Shown here piece by piece: positions 52,153 to 61,377 of a stretch of 64,000 bases of DNA. Numbering within the stretch: position 1 is the stretch's first letter; every line of letters begins with the position of its first letter. The notes beneath the pieces are model-generated. The model searched no databases. It worked only from the letters and a program-made list of their open reading frames with translations, and was not told the DNA's origin. A program made the translations under genes and the position numbers. Source of the stretch: Marinisporobacter balticus (lineage in GTDB: Bacteria; Bacillota; Clostridia; Peptostreptococcales; Thermotaleaceae); NCBI RefSeq assembly GCF_004345705.1, contig NZ_SLWV01000011.1, positions 1 through 64,000 on the forward strand, read 5' to 3'.

Positions 52153-52320
52153 AGATAAAGTTGCTGTAAAATTTAGTATAGAAAGAAATAAAGTTAATGA
52201 AGCAATAATTTCACAAAAAGAGGATTGAAAATTCAAAAAGAATAAAGAATAAGTAATGGGAAATAGTTATATTTAAGTGTTAATAAAAATAGAAACTTAT
52301 TTTGAAGAGGAGGATATCAT

Positions 52321-52803
52321 ATGAAGGTTGCAATCATTATGGGAAGTGATTCAGATTATGAGGTTGTTAAAAAGACAGAGGAAATTCTAAAGGATTTTGG
52401 AGTAGAAGTACAGGTTCGTGTCATGTCAGCGCATAGGACACCAGACCGTGCGATGGAATTTGCAAAAAATGCTGAAACAAATGGTTATGAGGTAATTATA
52501 GGGGCTGCTGGTAAGGCTGCACATCTTCCAGGGGTTTTGGCAGCGCTTACACTACTACCTGTTATAGGAATACCTATAAAATCTTCAACAATGGATGGAC
52601 TTGATTCACTGCTTTCTATTGTTCAAATGCCAAAGGGCATACCTGTAGCCACAGTAGCAATAAATGGTGCAGAAAATGCAGGGCTCCTTGCTATTCAAAT
52701 ATTATCTACCAAGTATGTTGATTTAAGGGAAAAACTAAAAGCATTTAGGGAAAAACAAGAAAAAGAAGTCATTGAAAAAGACGAGATGTTTTTAAACAGA
52801 TAA
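52321..52803 (+). CDS. purE: PurE, N5-CAIR mutase
   Basis: A 160-residue octameric enzyme of purine synthesis. Marks are GSDSDYEVV near the start, SAHRTPDR, GAAGKAAHLPGV and GIPIKSSTMDGLDSLLSIVQMPKGIPVATVAI, which carry the substrate site. As no PurK is seen in the window, this could use N5-CAIR (class I) or CO2 directly (class II); the short length fits class I. GAGGAGG ribosome site. First gene of purECFMNHD. Confidence 0.95.
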   Translation: MKVAIIMGSDSDYEVVKKTEEILKDFGVEVQVRVMSAHRTPDRAMEFAKNAETNGYEVIIGAAGKAAHLPGVLAALTLLPVIGIPIKSSTMDGLDSLLSIVQMPKGIPVATVAINGAENAGLLAIQILSTKYVDLREKLKAFREKQEKEVIEKDEMFLNR

Positions 52804-52826
52804 AATCAAACAGGGAGGAAATGAAA

Positions 52827-53531
52827 ATGGAAAAATTAGAGATGCTTTATGAAGGAAAGGCAAAGAAAGTATATAAAACAGAGGATGAGAAAAGATATAT
52901 TGTAGCATATAAGGATGATGCAACAGCGTTTAATGGATTGAAGAAAGGCTCTATTGCAGATAAAGGAATTGTAAATAATAAAATGTCTAACTTATTATTT
53001 GCAATGTTAGAAGAAAAAGGTGTGCCTACTCATTTTGAGAAAGAATTAAATGACCGTGATACCCTTGTAAAAGCTGTAAAAATACTACCACTAGAAGTAA
53101 TTGTAAGAAATGTGGCAGCAGGTTCATTGTCGAAGCGTTTAGGAATAGAAGAAGGCGTTCAAATGAAATCAACTGTATTAGAATTTTCATATAAAAATGA
53201 TGAATTAGGCGATCCTATGATTAATGATTATCATATAGAGGCTATGTCACTCGCGACAAAGGAACAGGTTGAGAAGGTAAAAGAATATGCTTTTAAAGTA
53301 AATGAAGTATTAAAAGGATTTTTCATGGAAAGAGGATTAAAGCTTATTGACTTTAAATTAGAATTTGGGATCTTTGAAGACAAAGTGATTTTAGCAGATG
53401 AAATTTCACCAGATACTTGTAGACTTTGGGATGCACAGACGAATAAGAAAATGGACAAAGACAGATTTAGAAGAGATTTAGGAGACGTTGAAAAGACGTA
53501 TCAGGAAGTTTTAGAAAGAATTAATAAATAG
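52827..53531 (+). CDS. purC: PurC, SAICAR synthase
   Basis: A 234-residue ATP-dependent ligase joining CAIR and aspartate. Marks are LYEGKAKKVYKTED, TAFNGLKKGSIADKG, VRNVAAGSLSKRLG and the ILADEISPDTCRLWD motif. ATG at 52827 is used because GGGAGG is eight bases before it; an ATG at 52821 is too close. Lies 23 bases after purE, same operon. Confidence 0.95.
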   Translation: MEKLEMLYEGKAKKVYKTEDEKRYIVAYKDDATAFNGLKKGSIADKGIVNNKMSNLLFAMLEEKGVPTHFEKELNDRDTLVKAVKILPLEVIVRNVAAGSLSKRLGIEEGVQMKSTVLEFSYKNDELGDPMINDYHIEAMSLATKEQVEKVKEYAFKVNEVLKGFFMERGLKLIDFKLEFGIFEDKVILADEISPDTCRLWDAQTNKKMDKDRFRRDLGDVEKTYQEVLERINK

Positions 53532-53555
53532 AAACACACCTTTAGGAGGTAGCTT

Positions 53556-54971
53556 ATGTATAACAGATTTGATTTAGATAAATTGAAAGAGGAATGCGGG
53601 GTCATAGGAATTTATGCGCCCAATGCAAAAAATACATCTCAATTGGCCTATTTTGGATTGCATGCACTCCAACATAGGGGACAAGAAAGTGCTGGGATTG
53701 CTATAAATAAAGGCGGACAAGTACATTATTATAAGGAAATGGGATTGGTACAAGAAGTTTTTTCAGATGAAATTATTGAAAGATTGCAAGGCGATATTGC
53801 AATAGGTCATGTAAGATATTCTACTACAGGAGAAAGCTATGTAACAAATGCGCAACCCTTAGTGGTACACCATAAGGGGGGAGCGCTTGCGCTTGCGCAT
53901 AATGGGAATCTTGTGAATGCAAATACGATTCGAGAAGAACTAGAAGATGAAGGGGTTATTTTTCAGACATCTATTGATAGTGAAGTTATCGCGACTATGA
54001 TTGCTAGGCAACACAAAGAAGGCATCGAAAATGCAATAAAAAATACGATGAAGCAAATTAGAGGTTCGTATGCGCTTGTTATTACTTGTGGAGAAAAGCT
54101 TATTGGTGTTAGAGATCCGAATGGACTTAGACCCCTATGTATAGGAAAGATGGATGGGGGATATGTATTGTCTTCTGAAAGCTGTGCTTTTAATGTAATT
54201 GGTGCAGAATTTATAAGAGATGTAGAACCTGGTGAAATGGTTATTATTGAAAATCATGAGATCAAAAGCATTCAATATAGCGTGGGTGAAAAGAAAGCAC
54301 TTTGTTCCTTTGAATTTGTTTATTTTGCAAGACCGGATAGTGTATTAGATGGACAAAGTGTATATGTAAGTAGAAGAAATGCAGGAAAAATATTGGCAAA
54401 AGAACATCCTATAGAGGCAGATTTGGTTATCGCTGTACCAGATTCGGGTACTGTTGCAGCCATTGGATATGCACAGCAGTCAAATATTCCATTTGGAGAA
54501 GGTCTTATAAAGAATAGATATGTAGGAAGAACCTTCATACAACCAGATCAAAAAATGCGTGAGAGAAGCGTAAGGTTAAAGTTAAATGTCTTAAAGGAGA
54601 ATGTAGCAGGAAAAAGAATTGTAATGGTGGATGATTCGATTGTAAGAGGAACAACAAGTAGACAAATTGTGGATCTATTAAAAGGAGCAGGAGCTACAGA
54701 GGTGCACGTAAGAGTATGTTCACCCCCTGTAAGATATTCTTGCTATTTTGGTATTGATACACCAACGAGAAAAAATCTTGTAGGCGCAGTCAATTCAGTA
54801 GAAGAAATTAGAGAAATGATTGGTGCAGATTCTTTAGGCTATTTAAGTATAGAGGGACTCATTGCGTCAACCAGTATGGAAGAGTGTAGCCTATGTAGTG
54901 CTTGTTTTAGTGGCGATTACCCGATGGAAGTGCCAAAACAAGGAAGTAAATATCTATTTGAGAAAAGATAG
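53556..54971 (+). CDS. purF: PurF, amidophosphoribosyltransferase
   Basis: A 471-residue enzyme that starts purine synthesis from PRPP and glutamine. The propeptide (residues 1-13) ends before Cys14 in EECGVIGIYAP, the glutaminase nucleophile released by self-cleavage, as in the Bacillus type. PRPP-binding VMVDDSIVRGTTSRQ-like loop is present, and Cys residues in CSPPVRYSCYFG and MEECSLCSACF fit the iron-sulfur cluster of that type, which makes it oxygen-sensitive. AGGAGG ribosome site. Confidence 0.95.
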   Translation: MYNRFDLDKLKEECGVIGIYAPNAKNTSQLAYFGLHALQHRGQESAGIAINKGGQVHYYKEMGLVQEVFSDEIIERLQGDIAIGHVRYSTTGESYVTNAQPLVVHHKGGALALAHNGNLVNANTIREELEDEGVIFQTSIDSEVIATMIARQHKEGIENAIKNTMKQIRGSYALVITCGEKLIGVRDPNGLRPLCIGKMDGGYVLSSESCAFNVIGAEFIRDVEPGEMVIIENHEIKSIQYSVGEKKALCSFEFVYFARPDSVLDGQSVYVSRRNAGKILAKEHPIEADLVIAVPDSGTVAAIGYAQQSNIPFGEGLIKNRYVGRTFIQPDQKMRERSVRLKLNVLKENVAGKRIVMVDDSIVRGTTSRQIVDLLKGAGATEVHVRVCSPPVRYSCYFGIDTPTRKNLVGAVNSVEEIREMIGADSLGYLSIEGLIASTSMEECSLCSACFSGDYPMEVPKQGSKYLFEKR

Positions 54972-54985
54972 GGGAGGACTTGACA

Positions 54986-56014
54986 ATGCTAACTTATAAA
55001 GATGCGGGTGTAGATGTTTCAGAAGGTGCAAGAGCAGTCTCTCTTATGAAGAAACATGTACAAAAGACTTTTACGAAAAATGTATTATGTGGTTTAGGGG
55101 GATTCGGCGGATTATTTGAATTAGATTTAGAAGGATATAAAAAACCTGTATTGGTATCTGGAACAGACGGCGTAGGTACAAAATTAAAGATTGCATTTCT
55201 AATGGACAAACATGATACAGTAGGGCAAGATTGTGTGGCAATGTGTGTAAATGATATTTTATGTCAAGGTGCAAAACCATTGTTTTTCTTAGATTATGTG
55301 GCAACAGGAAAATTAGAGTCTGAAAAGATCGCGGATATTGTAAAAGGCATAGCAGATGGATGTGTAAAAGCGAGATGCTCTCTTGTTGGAGGAGAAACAG
55401 CAGAAATGCCAGGTTTTTATAGTGATGGAGAATATGATATGGCAGGTTTTGCAGTAGGAATGGTAGATAAAGAAAAAATGATTGATGGATCCAATATAAA
55501 AGATGGGGATGTATTGATAGGACTGCCTTCAAGTGGTATTCATAGCAATGGATATTCATTGGTGAGAAAATTATTCTTCGATAAATTAGACTATAAGATC
55601 GATCAGTATATAGATGAATTAGGTTGCACTTTAGGAGAAGAAATCATTAAGCCTACTCGGATTTATGTGGATGTTTGTAGTAAAGTGATAGAACAATATG
55701 AAGTAAAAGGCATGGTGCACATGACTGGTGGGGGATTTTATGAAAATATCCCAAGAATTTTACCAGAAGGATTAGGGGTAGAAATTAATTTAGAAAGCTG
55801 GAAAGTGCTACCTATCTTTAAACTGATGCAAAAACTAGGAAACATTAAAACGGAAGAAATGTTTGCTACTTTCAATATGGGGATCGGCATGATTCTAGTT
55901 GTATCAAAAGAGGAATCAGAAAAAATAATGAAATATTTGGAAAGTTTAGATGAAGAGGCATATATAATCGGAAAGGTCGCTAAAAACCATGGGGTAAGCT
56001 TATGCCAAAAATAA
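54986..56014 (+). CDS. purM: PurM, AIR synthetase
   Basis: A 342-residue enzyme that closes the imidazole ring to form AIR. Marks are YKDAGVDVSEGARAV, LVSGTDGVGTKLKIA, GGETAEMPGFY and GLPSSGIHSNGYSLVRK. The start at 54986 follows GGGGAGG by eight bases; a TTG at 54980 is too near. Its end overlaps purN by 13 bases, which indicates coupling. Confidence 0.95.
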   Translation: MLTYKDAGVDVSEGARAVSLMKKHVQKTFTKNVLCGLGGFGGLFELDLEGYKKPVLVSGTDGVGTKLKIAFLMDKHDTVGQDCVAMCVNDILCQGAKPLFFLDYVATGKLESEKIADIVKGIADGCVKARCSLVGGETAEMPGFYSDGEYDMAGFAVGMVDKEKMIDGSNIKDGDVLIGLPSSGIHSNGYSLVRKLFFDKLDYKIDQYIDELGCTLGEEIIKPTRIYVDVCSKVIEQYEVKGMVHMTGGGFYENIPRILPEGLGVEINLESWKVLPIFKLMQKLGNIKTEEMFATFNMGIGMILVVSKEESEKIMKYLESLDEEAYIIGKVAKNHGVSLCQK

Positions 56015-56634
56015 GCATTGCCGTTTTTGTATCCGGTGGTGGAACAAACCTTCAGACAATTATTGATCATATTGAAAAAGATAATATAGATGGGGAAATA
56101 AAAATTATATTATCTAGTAAAGAAAATGCTTATGCATTAGAACGAGGAAAGAAACACGGAATAGAAGGATGCTATATAGGAAAGAAAAATTACCCTGATT
56201 TGAAAGAAAGAAGTAGAAAAATTACAGAAATTTTAAAAGAAAAAAAGATAGATTTGATCGTTTTAGCAGGTTTTATGAGTATTTTAGATAAAGAAATTGT
56301 ACAGATGTATAAAAATAGAATTATAAATGTACATCCTTCCCTTATACCAAGTTTTTGTGGGAAAGGATATTATGGAGAAAAAGTGCATGAAGCTGTACTA
56401 AGTTATGGGGTAAAAGTAACAGGAGCTACGGTACACTTTGTAGATGAGGGAACGGATACAGGACCTGTTATTTTACAAAAGGCAGTACAAGTGAAAGCGG
56501 ATGATACAGTAGCGTCTCTTTCTAAAAGAGTTTTAGCGGTAGAACATGAGATTTTGCCATTAGCAGTAGAACTATTTTGTGAAGGAAAATTGGAAGTAAT
56601 AGGTAGACGCGTTACGTTGGAAAATGAAATATAA
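56002..56634 (+). CDS. purN: PurN, GAR transformylase
   Basis: A 210-residue formyl-tetrahydrofolate-dependent transferase. The active-site trio is visible: Asn and His in NVHPSLIPSF and Asp in DEGTDTGPVI; the phosphate loop is SGGGTNLQTII. It overlaps purM (13 bases) and its end overlaps the early purH frame. Confidence 0.95.
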   Translation: MPKISIAVFVSGGGTNLQTIIDHIEKDNIDGEIKIILSSKENAYALERGKKHGIEGCYIGKKNYPDLKERSRKITEILKEKKIDLIVLAGFMSILDKEIVQMYKNRIINVHPSLIPSFCGKGYYGEKVHEAVLSYGVKVTGATVHFVDEGTDTGPVILQKAVQVKADDTVASLSKRVLAVEHEILPLAVELFCEGKLEVIGRRVTLENEI

Positions 56635-56659
56635 TGAATTATTGGAAGGGGTGTTGATT

Positions 56660-58198
56660 GTGATTAAACGTGCGTTGATTAGCGTTTCAGATAAAAGTGG
56701 TATTGTTGATTTTGCGAAAAAATTACAAGGGATGGGCGTAGAAATTATTTCAACTGGTGGAACGGCAAAGGTACTGATTGAAGAAGGAATAAAAGTAACC
56801 GCTATATCAGATATAACAGGTTTTCCAGAATGCTTAGATGGAAGAGTAAAAACTTTGCATCCTATGGTACATGGAGGGATACTCGCAATGAGAGATAATC
56901 CTGAGCATATAAAACAGTTAGAAGAACTAAATATCACACCGATTGATTTGATAGTGATCAACCTTTATCCTTTTAAAGAAACCATTGCAAAAGAAGATGT
57001 AAGTTTAGAAGAAGCGATTGAAAATATTGATATTGGTGGACCAACTATGCTAAGAAGTGCTGCAAAGAATCATAGGGATGTTGTTGTTATTTGCAACCCA
57101 GATCACTATACATCGGTATTAGAAGAATTAGAAAATAAGGGTGAGGTATCAAATGATACAAAATATAGATTAGCTCTAAAGGTATTTGAACATACGGCGC
57201 ATTATGATGCATTAATAGCAGCGTATTTGAGAAAACAAATAGATGCACCATTACCAGATGTACTTACAATGACTTTTGAAAAGGTACAAGATTTAAGATA
57301 TGGGGAAAATCCACATCAAAAGGCAATATTTTATAAAGAAGTAGGGGTAAATGAAGGTTCTTTGGTAGAAGCGGTACAGCTTCATGGAAAGGAACTTTCC
57401 TTTAACAATATCAATGATACAAATGGCGCGCTAGAATTATTAAAAGAATATGAACAACCTACTGTTGTAGGCGTAAAGCATACAAATGCATGTGGTGTAG
57501 GCAGTGGATATGATATTTATGATGCTTATTTAAAAGCATATAAGAGTGATCCAACATCTATTTATGGTGGAATTATTGTTGCAAATCGTACCATGGATAA
57601 AAGAACAGCTGAGGAGATTAATAAGATTTTTATAGAGATTGTTGTTGCACCTGATTTTGATCAAGATGCATTAGAAGTATTAAAATCTAAAAAGAATATA
57701 AGAATATTAAAACTTTCGAATATATCTAAGAAGCAAGGAAAAGATGCAGTAGATATGAAGAAAGTAAATGGTGGTTTATTAATTCAAGGGATTGATAATG
57801 AATTGATTGAAGAGGAATTAAAGGTGGTTACACGAAGAATTCCTACAAAGAAAGAAATGGAAGATTTACTTTTTTCTTGGAAGGTTGTAAAGCATATTAA
57901 ATCAAATGGGATTGTTTTAGGAAAAGATGGACAGACGATTGGCGTTGGACCAGGACAAGTAAATCGAATTTGGGCTGTGGAAAATGCAATCAAGCAAGCA
58001 AAAACTTCAGTAAAGGGCAGTGTGATGGCGTCAGATGCCTATTTTCCATTCTCAGATTCTATAGAAGCAGCTGCAAAAGCAGGGATTACAGCTGTTATTC
58101 AACCCGGTGGTTCTATAAGAGATGAAGAATCTATAGAGATGGCAAACAAATACGGCATTGCAATGGTGTTTACAGGAATGAGACATTTTAAGCATTAA
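56660..58198 (+). CDS. purH: PurH, AICAR transformylase/IMP cyclohydrolase
   Basis: A 512-residue two-domain enzyme for the last two steps to IMP. The N-terminal IMP cyclohydrolase has MGS-type motifs (ISVSDKSGIVDFAK, ISTGGTAKVL, GRVKTLHP); the C-terminal transformylase has the KHTNACGVGSG motif with the catalytic lysine and histidine. GTG at 56660 is chosen for its eight-base distance from GGAAGGGG and because it gives the normal length; the frame is open further upstream. Confidence 0.94.
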   Translation: MIKRALISVSDKSGIVDFAKKLQGMGVEIISTGGTAKVLIEEGIKVTAISDITGFPECLDGRVKTLHPMVHGGILAMRDNPEHIKQLEELNITPIDLIVINLYPFKETIAKEDVSLEEAIENIDIGGPTMLRSAAKNHRDVVVICNPDHYTSVLEELENKGEVSNDTKYRLALKVFEHTAHYDALIAAYLRKQIDAPLPDVLTMTFEKVQDLRYGENPHQKAIFYKEVGVNEGSLVEAVQLHGKELSFNNINDTNGALELLKEYEQPTVVGVKHTNACGVGSGYDIYDAYLKAYKSDPTSIYGGIIVANRTMDKRTAEEINKIFIEIVVAPDFDQDALEVLKSKKNIRILKLSNISKKQGKDAVDMKKVNGGLLIQGIDNELIEEELKVVTRRIPTKKEMEDLLFSWKVVKHIKSNGIVLGKDGQTIGVGPGQVNRIWAVENAIKQAKTSVKGSVMASDAYFPFSDSIEAAAKAGITAVIQPGGSIRDEESIEMANKYGIAMVFTGMRHFKH

Positions 58199-58259
58199 AC
58201 AATAAAGATCTTTCAATGCTTATTAGATAGTTAAAGTTGATGAAAGGAGAGTGTCTCAT

Positions 58260-59525
58260 ATGAAAATATTAGTAGTAGGCAATGGTGGGCGAGAGCATAC
58301 GATTGTATGGAAGCTAAGTAAAAGTCCAAAAGTTCGTAAGATTTATTGTGCTCCTGGAAATGCAGGTATTGGTAAAATGGCACAGAATATAGATATAAAG
58401 GTAGAAGATATTGAAGGATTATGTGATTTTGCAAAGGAAAATAAAATAGATTTAACGGTTGTAGGGCCTGAAGTGCCACTGGTGATGGGTGTTGTTGATC
58501 GGTTTGAAGAAGAAGGGTTAAAAGTTTTTGGACCCAATAAAAAATGTGCACAGTTAGAAGGAAGTAAGGCTTTTACAAAGGAATTTTTAGTGAAACATAA
58601 TATTCCTACAGGCAAATATAAAGAATTTACAAGTTTAGAAGAAGCAAAAGAAGCCGTTGGCATTTATGGATACCCTATGGTGATTAAGGCAGATGGACTA
58701 GCTGCTGGAAAAGGGGTTGTGATTGCAGAAAATGAAGATGAAGCTTTAGAAACTTTAGACTACATGATGCTTTCTAAAAAATTCGGTGAAGCTGGAGAAA
58801 AAATCATTATAGAAGAGTACTTGACAGGCATCGAAACTTCTATATTGTGTTTTGTAGATGGAGAGAGTATTGTACCTATGGTGAGTGCACAGGATTATAA
58901 AAAAATATTTGATGGAGATAAAGGGCCGAATACAGGTGGTATGGGAACCTATTCTCCGAGCTACATTTACGATGATTGTCTTAAAGAAGAAGTGAAACAA
59001 AATATACTCCTTCCTATTATTGATGGATTTAAAAAAGATGGACTAGATTTCAAAGGAATTCTTTTTATAGGACTTATGATTGAAGAAAATATTCCAAAGG
59101 TTTTAGAATTTAATGTAAGGTTTGGTGATCCTGAAACACAAACGATACTAACAAGACTTGAAACAGATTTAGTAGAGATTATGGAAAGCATTTTAGATGG
59201 AAGATTAAAGACACAAAAAATTATTTGGAGTGATAAAAAGACTGTTTGTGTTGTTATGGCTTCTGGTGGATATCCAGATACTTATGAAAAAGGAAAAGAA
59301 ATTCATGGTCTTGCGGATATAGATGAGGATGCGTTTGTGTTTCACGCAGGAACAAAAGTGGTAGATGGAAAAACTTTGACCAATGGAGGCAGAGTATTAG
59401 GGGTTACTGCTTGGGGAGATACCATAGATGAAGCGAGAAAAAAAGCGTATACAAATGCTAGAAAAATTTCTTTTGATAAGAGTTATTATAGAAAGGATAT
59501 TGGTACGCTGATAGATCATCAATAA
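58260..59525 (+). CDS. purD: PurD, GAR synthetase
   Basis: A 421-residue ATP-grasp ligase that couples phosphoribosylamine with glycine. Marks are VVGNGGREHTIVWKL, MVIKADGLAAGKGVVIA, GPNTGGMGTYSPS and EFNVRFGDPETQ. ATG at 58260 follows AAAGGAG; the GTG at 58251 is less well spaced. Last gene of the purECFMNHD run. purL, purS, purQ and purB are not in the window. Confidence 0.95.
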   Translation: MKILVVGNGGREHTIVWKLSKSPKVRKIYCAPGNAGIGKMAQNIDIKVEDIEGLCDFAKENKIDLTVVGPEVPLVMGVVDRFEEEGLKVFGPNKKCAQLEGSKAFTKEFLVKHNIPTGKYKEFTSLEEAKEAVGIYGYPMVIKADGLAAGKGVVIAENEDEALETLDYMMLSKKFGEAGEKIIIEEYLTGIETSILCFVDGESIVPMVSAQDYKKIFDGDKGPNTGGMGTYSPSYIYDDCLKEEVKQNILLPIIDGFKKDGLDFKGILFIGLMIEENIPKVLEFNVRFGDPETQTILTRLETDLVEIMESILDGRLKTQKIIWSDKKTVCVVMASGGYPDTYEKGKEIHGLADIDEDAFVFHAGTKVVDGKTLTNGGRVLGVTAWGDTIDEARKKAYTNARKISFDKSYYRKDIGTLIDHQ

Positions 59526-59564
59526 AGTTATAAAAACGAAAAATAGATAATGAAAATAATATTT

Positions 59565-59594
59565 CCCCTCTGCTTAGTGTATCTAGCAGGGGGG
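59565..59594 (+). terminator. Terminator after purD
   Basis: CCCCTCTGCT pairs with AGCAGGGGGG (one mismatch), ten-base loop, T-rich tail. It ends the purine operon. Confidence 0.8.
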
Positions 59595-59803
59595 ATTGCT
59601 TTATATATTAAAACGGTAAAGGCAATAAGAAGAAACAAAAAAACATCAATTTCATGAAAAAATATATAAAAATTAAAGGAAAGGAATATGCCCTTTAGGG
59701 TGATGCATATTTTATAGATTCATGATGCAAAAATAAATCATATATTTATATTTTAGCGGGAACTTACATGATATATTTTAAAAAATGAAAAAAATAATCC
59801 TAT

Positions 59804-59829
59804 AAAAACGTTGAAAAATAGACGTTTTA
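59804..59829 (+). promoter_or_regulatory. Candidate activator-binding palindrome upstream of preT
   Basis: AAAACGT and ACGTTTT arms flank TTGAAAAATAG. The left part (AAAAACGTTGAAAAAT) resembles the elements at 2725 and 10375. It lies about 50 bases from the -24 box, nearer than usual for sigma-54 enhancer sites. Confidence 0.4.
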
Positions 59830-59866
59830 TATTTTTGTTTTAAAAATATTTTAGAAGAATATAAAT

Positions 59867-59883
59867 TGGCATATATAGTGCAT
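59867..59883 (+). promoter_or_regulatory. Sigma-54 promoter of the preTA operon
   Basis: TTGGCAT, four bases, AGTGCAT: GG at 59868-59869 and GC at 59880-59881 are 12 apart, the strict sigma-54 spacing. It resembles the prd promoter (TGGCAC-N5-TTGCAT). The gene starts about 200 bases downstream. No sigma-54 activator gene is adjacent in the window. Confidence 0.75.
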
Positions 59884-60091
59884 TATTAAGATATGAGACA
59901 AAACAATATAAGAATCAAAATATAATGAAAGTGGCGTGTTAAAAAGAATCATAAATAAAAAAATTAAAAAGAAATAGGATGGCATGTAAAAGAAAACATT
60001 TTTCAAAGAGAATGGTGCATTTCATCAGTTATATATTTAATCATATTTAGTTTATAAATTTAGAACATAATTACATAGGGGGGAATTTAAA

Positions 60092-61375
60092 ATGGATAAA
60101 AAAAATACGTATCTAAATGAAAGAGAAAAGTTATTAACACCATTGTTGGCTATTGAAGAAGCTTCAAGATGTTTATTATGCCATGATGCACCCTGTTCAA
60201 AGGCGTGTCCTAGTGCAACGGACCCAGCAAAGTTTATTCGATCACTTCGTTTCAGAAATATTAAGGGTGCTGCAGAAACCATAAGAGAAAATAATGTGCT
60301 TGGAGGAATTTGTGCAAGAGTATGTCCAACAAGTAAATACTGTGAAGATGCCTGTAGTCGTTGCGGTATCGATAAACCCATTGAAATCAGAAAATTACAA
60401 CGTTATTTAACAGCGTATGAAAAAGCAACAGGGATGACGGTTTTAGAACCAGTTGAAGCGGTAAAAGAAAAAATAGCAATCATTGGATCGGGTCCAAGTG
60501 GTCTTTCTGCAGCTGCAAGTTTGGTAAGGGATGGATATAAAGTAACAGTATTTGAGCAAAAGAATAAACTCGGTGGATGGCTTTCTTATGGAATTCCTAC
60601 TGAAAGATTACCACAATCAGTAATAGATGATGAAATTAGATACATTAAAGATTTAGGTGTAGAATTTAAAACAAATTGCAAAATTGGACAAAATATAAAT
60701 ATAGATGATTTAAAACAACAAGGATTTAAAGCGATACTTATTGCAGTAGGAATGCAAAATAGTAAAATGATAAATATAAAAGGAATGGAACTGAATGGTG
60801 TTTTGAAAGGAACCGAGTATTTATCAGAAGCAAAATCAACGGATGGAGATATTGATATAGGAGAACATGTAATCGTAATAGGTGGTGGAGATGTTGCTAT
60901 TGACTGTGCCGTTACAACCAAACTTTTAGGGTGTGAAGATGTTAAGATTGTTTACAGAAGAACAATTGATAAAATGCCAGCAGATATAGAAGAAATTAAA
61001 CATCTCCAGTCTTTAAATATTCCAATATACACAGGATTTAAGCCAGAAGAAATAATAGGAAAAGATGGAAGTGTTAACAGATTTAAAGCTGTGGGAATGT
61101 TTGATGATGCATCATTAGAACTTGTAGCAGATCGAATTATATTTGCTATAGGTCAAGAGGCAGACCCAATCAAAAATATTGCCGATGTGGATGTGAATGA
61201 TAAACAAATAATCAGCATTTGTGATTATCAAACAAATATTGAAGGTGTATTTGCGGCTGGAGATATAGTTGAAGGGGATAAGACTGTAGTATATGCGGTT
61301 AAACATGGTAAAGATGCTGCCATAGAAATTGCTAATTATTTAAATGAAATGGCAAATGTGAAAGGAGATAGATAA
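60092..61375 (+). CDS. preT: PreT-like NAD-dependent dihydropyrimidine dehydrogenase subunit
   Basis: A 427-residue flavoprotein related to GltD and to the N-terminal part of mammalian dihydropyrimidine dehydrogenase. Cysteines for two 4Fe-4S clusters lie in CLLCHDAPCSKACPSATDP and CARVCPTSKYCEDACSRC; the FAD loop is IIGSGPSGLSAA, the NADH loop VIGGGDVAIDCA. With PreA it reduces uracil or thymine to the dihydro form, or runs in reverse. GGGGGGA ribosome site. It is two bases before preA in the sigma-54 operon. Confidence 0.9.
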   Translation: MDKKNTYLNEREKLLTPLLAIEEASRCLLCHDAPCSKACPSATDPAKFIRSLRFRNIKGAAETIRENNVLGGICARVCPTSKYCEDACSRCGIDKPIEIRKLQRYLTAYEKATGMTVLEPVEAVKEKIAIIGSGPSGLSAAASLVRDGYKVTVFEQKNKLGGWLSYGIPTERLPQSVIDDEIRYIKDLGVEFKTNCKIGQNINIDDLKQQGFKAILIAVGMQNSKMINIKGMELNGVLKGTEYLSEAKSTDGDIDIGEHVIVIGGGDVAIDCAVTTKLLGCEDVKIVYRRTIDKMPADIEEIKHLQSLNIPIYTGFKPEEIIGKDGSVNRFKAVGMFDDASLELVADRIIFAIGQEADPIKNIADVDVNDKQIISICDYQTNIEGVFAAGDIVEGDKTVVYAVKHGKDAAIEIANYLNEMANVKGDR

Positions 61376-61377
61376 TA

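Larger units (their letters stand above)
59595..60091. other. Control region of the pre operon
   Basis: A gap of about 500 bases with no gene. It holds the AAAAACGT element and the sigma-54 promoter listed separately; the transcript would carry an untranslated leader of about 200 bases in which I see no known riboswitch. Confidence 0.6.

Noticed and set aside
52153..52230. Open stretch reading VAVKFSIERNKVNEAII before purE
   Set aside because: No start codon or ribosome site and only about 30 codons; most likely chance.
55071..55559. Long minus-strand frame opposite purM
   Set aside because: Composition is odd (His/Leu-rich) and it lies wholly inside a well-supported gene.
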